From the NCBI RefSeq assembly GCF_001432305.1, contig NZ_KQ483358.1, forward strand, positions 1,606,430 to 1,670,429: a DNA stretch of 64,000 bases. The letters are read 5' to 3'. This document shows, in pieces, positions 61,319 to 64,000 of this stretch. How positions within the stretch are numbered: position 1 is the stretch's first letter; each line of letters begins with the position of its first letter. A program made the position numbers and the translations under genes. The notes below the pieces were generated by a model. It was not told the DNA's origin and did not search any database. It saw nothing but the letters and a program-made list of their open reading frames with translations. This stretch comes from Curvibacter sp. PAE-UM. Its GTDB lineage: Bacteria; Pseudomonadota; Gammaproteobacteria; Burkholderiales; Burkholderiaceae_C.

Positions 61319-61346
61319 GATGGTTCCTTAGGAAGGGGAGAAGGGG

Positions 61347-62603
61347 TCAGCCCTTGAGGCTGAAAGCGGTGGCCTGCGAGCCCATGACCTGGGCGCGGCG
61401 CACTTCGGTCCAGTACATCCAGATCAGCGAAACCCAGACCACGCCGTACATCAGCATGAAGGCGCTGGAGCGGATGCCGGTCAGGTCGAGCAGCACGCCG
61501 AACAGGATGGGCAGCACGAAGCCACCCAGGCCGCCGGCCAGGCCGACGATGCCGCTGATGGCGCCGATGTTGGTCGGGTAGTCGTCGCTGATGTACTTGA
61601 ACACGCTGGCCTTGCCGAAGGCCCAGGCGATGCCCAGGATGAACATCAGGCCGGTGAAGGCGTAGACGTTGAGGCCGAAGTGGAAGGTCTTGGGGCCTTC
61701 GATGGTGGTCACGGTGAAGTCGAACTGCGGGTAGCTCAGCAGGAACAGGCAGATCCAGCTCACCCACATGACCCACCAGGTCACGCTGTGGGCGCCGTAC
61801 TTGTCGCTCAGCCAGCCGCCCACCGCACGCAGCACGCCGCCGGGCAGCGAGAAGCAGGCCGCCAGGAGCGCGGCGGCGCGGATGTCCAGGCCGTATTCAC
61901 CCACGTAGTACTGCACCATCCACAGCGAGAGCGCCACGTAGCCGCCGAACACGATGCTGTAGTACTGGCAGTACTTGATGACCTTGGGGTCCTTCAGGGC
62001 CTTGAGCTGGTCGCTGAACTTGACATGGCTGGGCACCAGGTGGGCCGGGTCGCTGTGGCTGAACAGCCAGAAGACCACCACCGTGCCCAGCATGATGGCC
62101 GCATAGACCTGCGGCACCATGGCCCAGCCGAAGGCGACCACCAGCGCCGGGGCGATGAACTTGTTGACCGCCGCGCCCGAGTTGCCGGCGCCGTACACGC
62201 CCATGGCAAAACCCTGGCGGTTCTTGGGGTACCAGCGCGCCACATAAGGCGTGCCTACCGAGAAGGAACCGCCGGCCAGGCCCACGAAGAGGCCGATCAC
62301 CAGGAAGTGCCAGTAGGCGGTGGCATAGGCCATCAGCCAGATGGCCGGCACGGTGGCGGCCATCAGGATGGCCATGACGATGCGCCCGCCGTACTTGTCG
62401 GTCCAGATGCCCAGCGGCACGCGGATCAGCGAGCCGGTGAGCACCGGAGTGGCCGTGAGCAGGCCGAATTCAGTGGCGTTGAGGCCCAGCGTCTTCTTGA
62501 TCGGGATGCCGATCACGCCGAACATCATCCACACCATGAAACACACGGTGAAGGCCAGCGTGCTGACAATCAGCACCGAGAGGGCTTGTCTGTTTCTGTC
62601 CAT
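61347..62603 (-). CDS. narK1: Nitrate MFS transporter NarK1 type
   Basis: A 418-residue 12-helix transporter with GGSFSVGTPYVARWYPKNRQ and GVYGAGNSGAAVNKFIAP, the two nitrate-signature motifs. The start at 62,603 is favoured because AAAGGAG sits six bases upstream; an ATG two codons earlier is too close to it. In some relatives narK1 and narK2 are fused; here they are separate. First gene of the nar operon, after an FNR-like box. Confidence 0.92.
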   Translation of the reverse strand: MDRNRQALSVLIVSTLAFTVCFMVWMMFGVIGIPIKKTLGLNATEFGLLTATPVLTGSLIRVPLGIWTDKYGGRIVMAILMAATVPAIWLMAYATAYWHFLVIGLFVGLAGGSFSVGTPYVARWYPKNRQGFAMGVYGAGNSGAAVNKFIAPALVVAFGWAMVPQVYAAIMLGTVVVFWLFSHSDPAHLVPSHVKFSDQLKALKDPKVIKYCQYYSIVFGGYVALSLWMVQYYVGEYGLDIRAAALLAACFSLPGGVLRAVGGWLSDKYGAHSVTWWVMWVSWICLFLLSYPQFDFTVTTIEGPKTFHFGLNVYAFTGLMFILGIAWAFGKASVFKYISDDYPTNIGAISGIVGLAGGLGGFVLPILFGVLLDLTGIRSSAFMLMYGVVWVSLIWMYWTEVRRAQVMGSQATAFSLKG

Positions 62604-62730
62604 GTACATCTCCTTTGGGGATGTGTGGACTGTAGAAATCAGCAGCTTTGCCCGCCATCCTTCATAGGTAGCGGGAGGGGGGATGGGCATCCTCCGAAAG
62701 AACTAGTCGGGCGGTTTAATCGCGCCAGGC

Positions 62731-62744
62731 TTGAGGTGGATCAA
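62731..62744 (-). promoter_or_regulatory. FNR/Anr-like box upstream of narK1
   Basis: On the minus strand TTGAT-CCAC-CTCAA, one mismatch from the FNR consensus TTGAT-N4-ATCAA, about 128 bases before narK1. This fits anaerobic activation of the nar operon. A possible NarL heptamer TACCTAT (minus strand, 62,664-62,670) lies nearer the gene. Confidence 0.65.
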
Positions 62745-62796
62745 ATGTCGGGCGTGCCGGATTCAGAGGTGTCAGATGATGGGTATTCCCTGGGAG

Positions 62797-62819
62797 AGGG
62801 ACAGTTAGATGCTGTCCCT
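62797..62819. repeat. Palindrome with AGGGACAG arms
   Basis: AGGGACAG-TTAGATG-CTGTCCCT, a perfect eight-pair stem followed by AAGGA. It resembles the element at 41,781 in outer arms (AGGGAC and GTCCCT) and in the following AAGGA. It lies between the unknown gene at 62,894 and narK1 and may be a terminator or a dispersed repeat. Confidence 0.6.
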
Positions 62820-62893
62820 AAGGAATTTCTGAGCGGTGTGCTGGGGCTCAGTATGTTCACGTTTAGAGGGCTGTGCAGGCGTTACTGCATAAG

Positions 62894-63343
62894 TTAATTG
62901 CTGAACAACGCAATAGCACGGGCTAATAAATCGTTCTTTGCGGCAAAAAAACCTAGGCTGAAAGTGCCGGCTACCAGACTTCCCGCAGTAACCCAGCCGC
63001 CTACGGAGACATGTTGAAACAACCACTTCAACGTAATTTTTTTAGGAGGTAGAAGCTCGACTTTGGCAATTTTTAATTCGTAGCTCATAGCATTGAGTAC
63101 CCGACGAAGTCTTTCAATACCTTCGTTCCAGTGCACACGATTCATGTAGTGCCCTGTGTTGTAGATGATGTCGTTTGGCCTAAACAGAACGTACTCAAGC
63201 TCTGCAACGTGCGGGCTGTCCGTACCGAAGAGATTGCGGGAAAGCGCCATTGCGTTGCGCAGAACAGCGTCAGCCGCCGGAAAATCAAACTCCACAAGTG
63301 AGTTTGTTCTGGTAAGCAGAGATTCGATTTCAGCGGAACTCAT
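62894..63343 (-). CDS. Hypothetical protein between narL and narK1
   Basis: A 149-residue protein not recognised. The first 100 residues are helical (AEIESLLTRTNSLVEFDFPA, then ADAVLRNAMALSRNLFG), followed by a positively charged stretch and a C-terminal hydrophobic segment (GGWVTAGSLVAGTFSLGFFA). It is visibly more AT-rich than its neighbours, so it may be an inserted gene. It starts two bases after the narL-like stop, so it might be transcribed with it. Confidence 0.65.
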   Translation of the reverse strand: MSSAEIESLLTRTNSLVEFDFPAADAVLRNAMALSRNLFGTDSPHVAELEYVLFRPNDIIYNTGHYMNRVHWNEGIERLRRVLNAMSYELKIAKVELLPPKKITLKWLFQHVSVGGWVTAGSLVAGTFSLGFFAAKNDLLARAIALFSN

Positions 63344-63345
63344 AT

Positions 63346-64000
63346 TCAGCTCACACCCGCACTCGTCGCCAGCACCGCCGCCTGCACCCGCGTGCTCACC
63401 GCCAGCTTGCGCAGCACGTGCTGCACGTGGATCTTGACCGTGGTCTCGGCGATGCCGAGTTCGGTGCCGATCTCCTTGTTGCTGGCGCCGCGCGCGATGC
63501 CGCGCAGGATGTCGCGCTCGCGCGGCGAGAGTTGCCCCAGCAGGGTCTGGGCCGGGCTGGGGGCGGGCGTGGCCGCTTGCGATGCTGCCCCGCCATTCTG
63601 GAAGGCGGCCACCAGCTTGCTGGTCATCTCGGGCGCCACCACGCTTTCGCCGCGCATGACACGGCCGATGGCCGTGGCCAGCGCGTCGCCTTCGATGGTC
63701 TTGAGCAGGTAACCTGAGGCGCCAGCCCTGAGGGCCGTGCCCAGGTCCTGCTCGTCCTCGCTCACGGTGAGCATGAGCACGCGGGCCTTGGACGCGGCTT
63801 CGCGCAGGGCGGGCAGGGCATCGACGCCGCGCACGCCGGGCAGGTGGTTGTCCAGCAGGATCAGGTCGGGCTGCAGTTCCTGCGCGCGGCGCTGGGCCTC
63901 GCCGGCGTCGGCGGCGTCGCCCACCACCTCGAAGTGGGGCTCGCGCGAGAGCAGGGCGATCAGGCCGCGGCGGAACAGGGTGTGGTCGTCGACCACCAGG
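63346..64000 (-). CDS. narL: NarL-family response regulator (5' end outside window)
   Basis: About 218 residues are visible; only the first few codons are missing at the window end. The receiver domain has VDDHTLFRRGL, phospho-acceptor Asp in LILLDNHLPGVRG, and Lys in GYLLKT. The C-terminal LuxR/NarL helix-turn-helix reads LSPRERDILRGIARGASNKE and AETTVKIHVQHVLRKL. Next to the nar operon it is most likely NarL, the nitrate-responsive activator, with its sensor NarX outside the window. Confidence 0.85.
   Translation of the reverse strand, partial: LVVDDHTLFRRGLIALLSREPHFEVVGDAADAGEAQRRAQELQPDLILLDNHLPGVRGVDALPALREAASKARVLMLTVSEDEQDLGTALRAGASGYLLKTIEGDALATAIGRVMRGESVVAPEMTSKLVAAFQNGGAASQAATPAPSPAQTLLGQLSPRERDILRGIARGASNKEIGTELGIAETTVKIHVQHVLRKLAVSTRVQAAVLATSAGVS

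Noticed and set aside
1..64000. CRISPR arrays, rRNA or tRNA genes
   Set aside because: I saw no regularly spaced direct repeats with spacers and no recognisable tRNA or rRNA sequence; a dedicated tRNA scan was not possible.

Overview
The window is high-GC proteobacterial DNA. Gene content and order point to a beta-proteobacterium of the Burkholderiales, probably Comamonadaceae. The main clues are a CopK homologue, a narK1-narK2-narGHJI operon with a NarL regulator, a B12-dependent ribonucleotide reductase, and the YqjD/YqjE/YqjK trio. The genus cannot be fixed from sequence alone.

Region 1 (1-24,072) is a copper/heavy-metal resistance island. It holds the end of one RND efflux system (adaptor end, permease, small periplasmic protein). 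Next come copK and the copRS two-component pair. A periplasmic copper operon follows: a small protein, a TolC-type lipoprotein, a multicopper oxidase, a cupredoxin, a CusF-like protein, a SHOCT protein, a Met-rich protein, a DUF2933 protein and an ICMT-like methyltransferase. Then come a mercury module (merR, divergent merT-merP and a GDCCVxC protein, with no merA in the window), a Cus-type tripartite pump whose adaptor carries a CusF domain, and copZ, a copper P-type ATPase and two small genes. Three similar inverted repeats of the form GATTACA-N4-TGTAATC lie upstream of copK, the copper operon and the cus operon, which suggests one CopR regulon. copZ-copA has a separate 19-bp-spacer promoter of the CueR/MerR type.

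Region 2 (24,073-33,240) is a restriction/defence island with a different character. A BrxR/CapW-like WYL regulator is divergent from a two-gene unit: a large N6-adenine methyltransferase and a 222-residue protein with a PD-(D/E)XK-like pattern. Downstream is a single-chain MmeI-like restriction-modification enzyme with a D-X9-EXK nuclease motif. The island ends beside three tandem 21-bp repeats resembling an insertion-sequence end.

Region 3 (33,262-36,716) is nrdJ plus a small conserved neighbour. Region 4 (36,738-about 39,800) is a chromosomal integron: intI with a perfect LexA-type box, an attI region with a 14-codon leader ORF, and three attC sites. The outer arms of each attC are complementary to the start of the cassette it closes. 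Cassettes encode an unknown 102-residue protein, a secreted DUF695 protein and a DHCW-motif cupin; the first cassette has no convincing gene.

Region 5 (39,957-44,877) holds assorted chromosomal genes: membrane proteins, a lipoprotein, an AHSA1-like protein, a thioesterase, yqjDEK-like genes and a rhodanese. Region 6 (44,895-64,000, all minus strand) is a nitrate-respiration block. In transcription order it runs narL-family regulator (cut by the window end), an unknown gene, an FNR-like box, narK1, narK2, narG, narH, narJ, narI and a NifM-like isomerase. A carbonic anhydrase, two chemoreceptors flanking a bacteriohemerythrin, a nitronate monooxygenase and NnrS follow. The block fits denitrification or nitrate ammonification with handling of nitric oxide.
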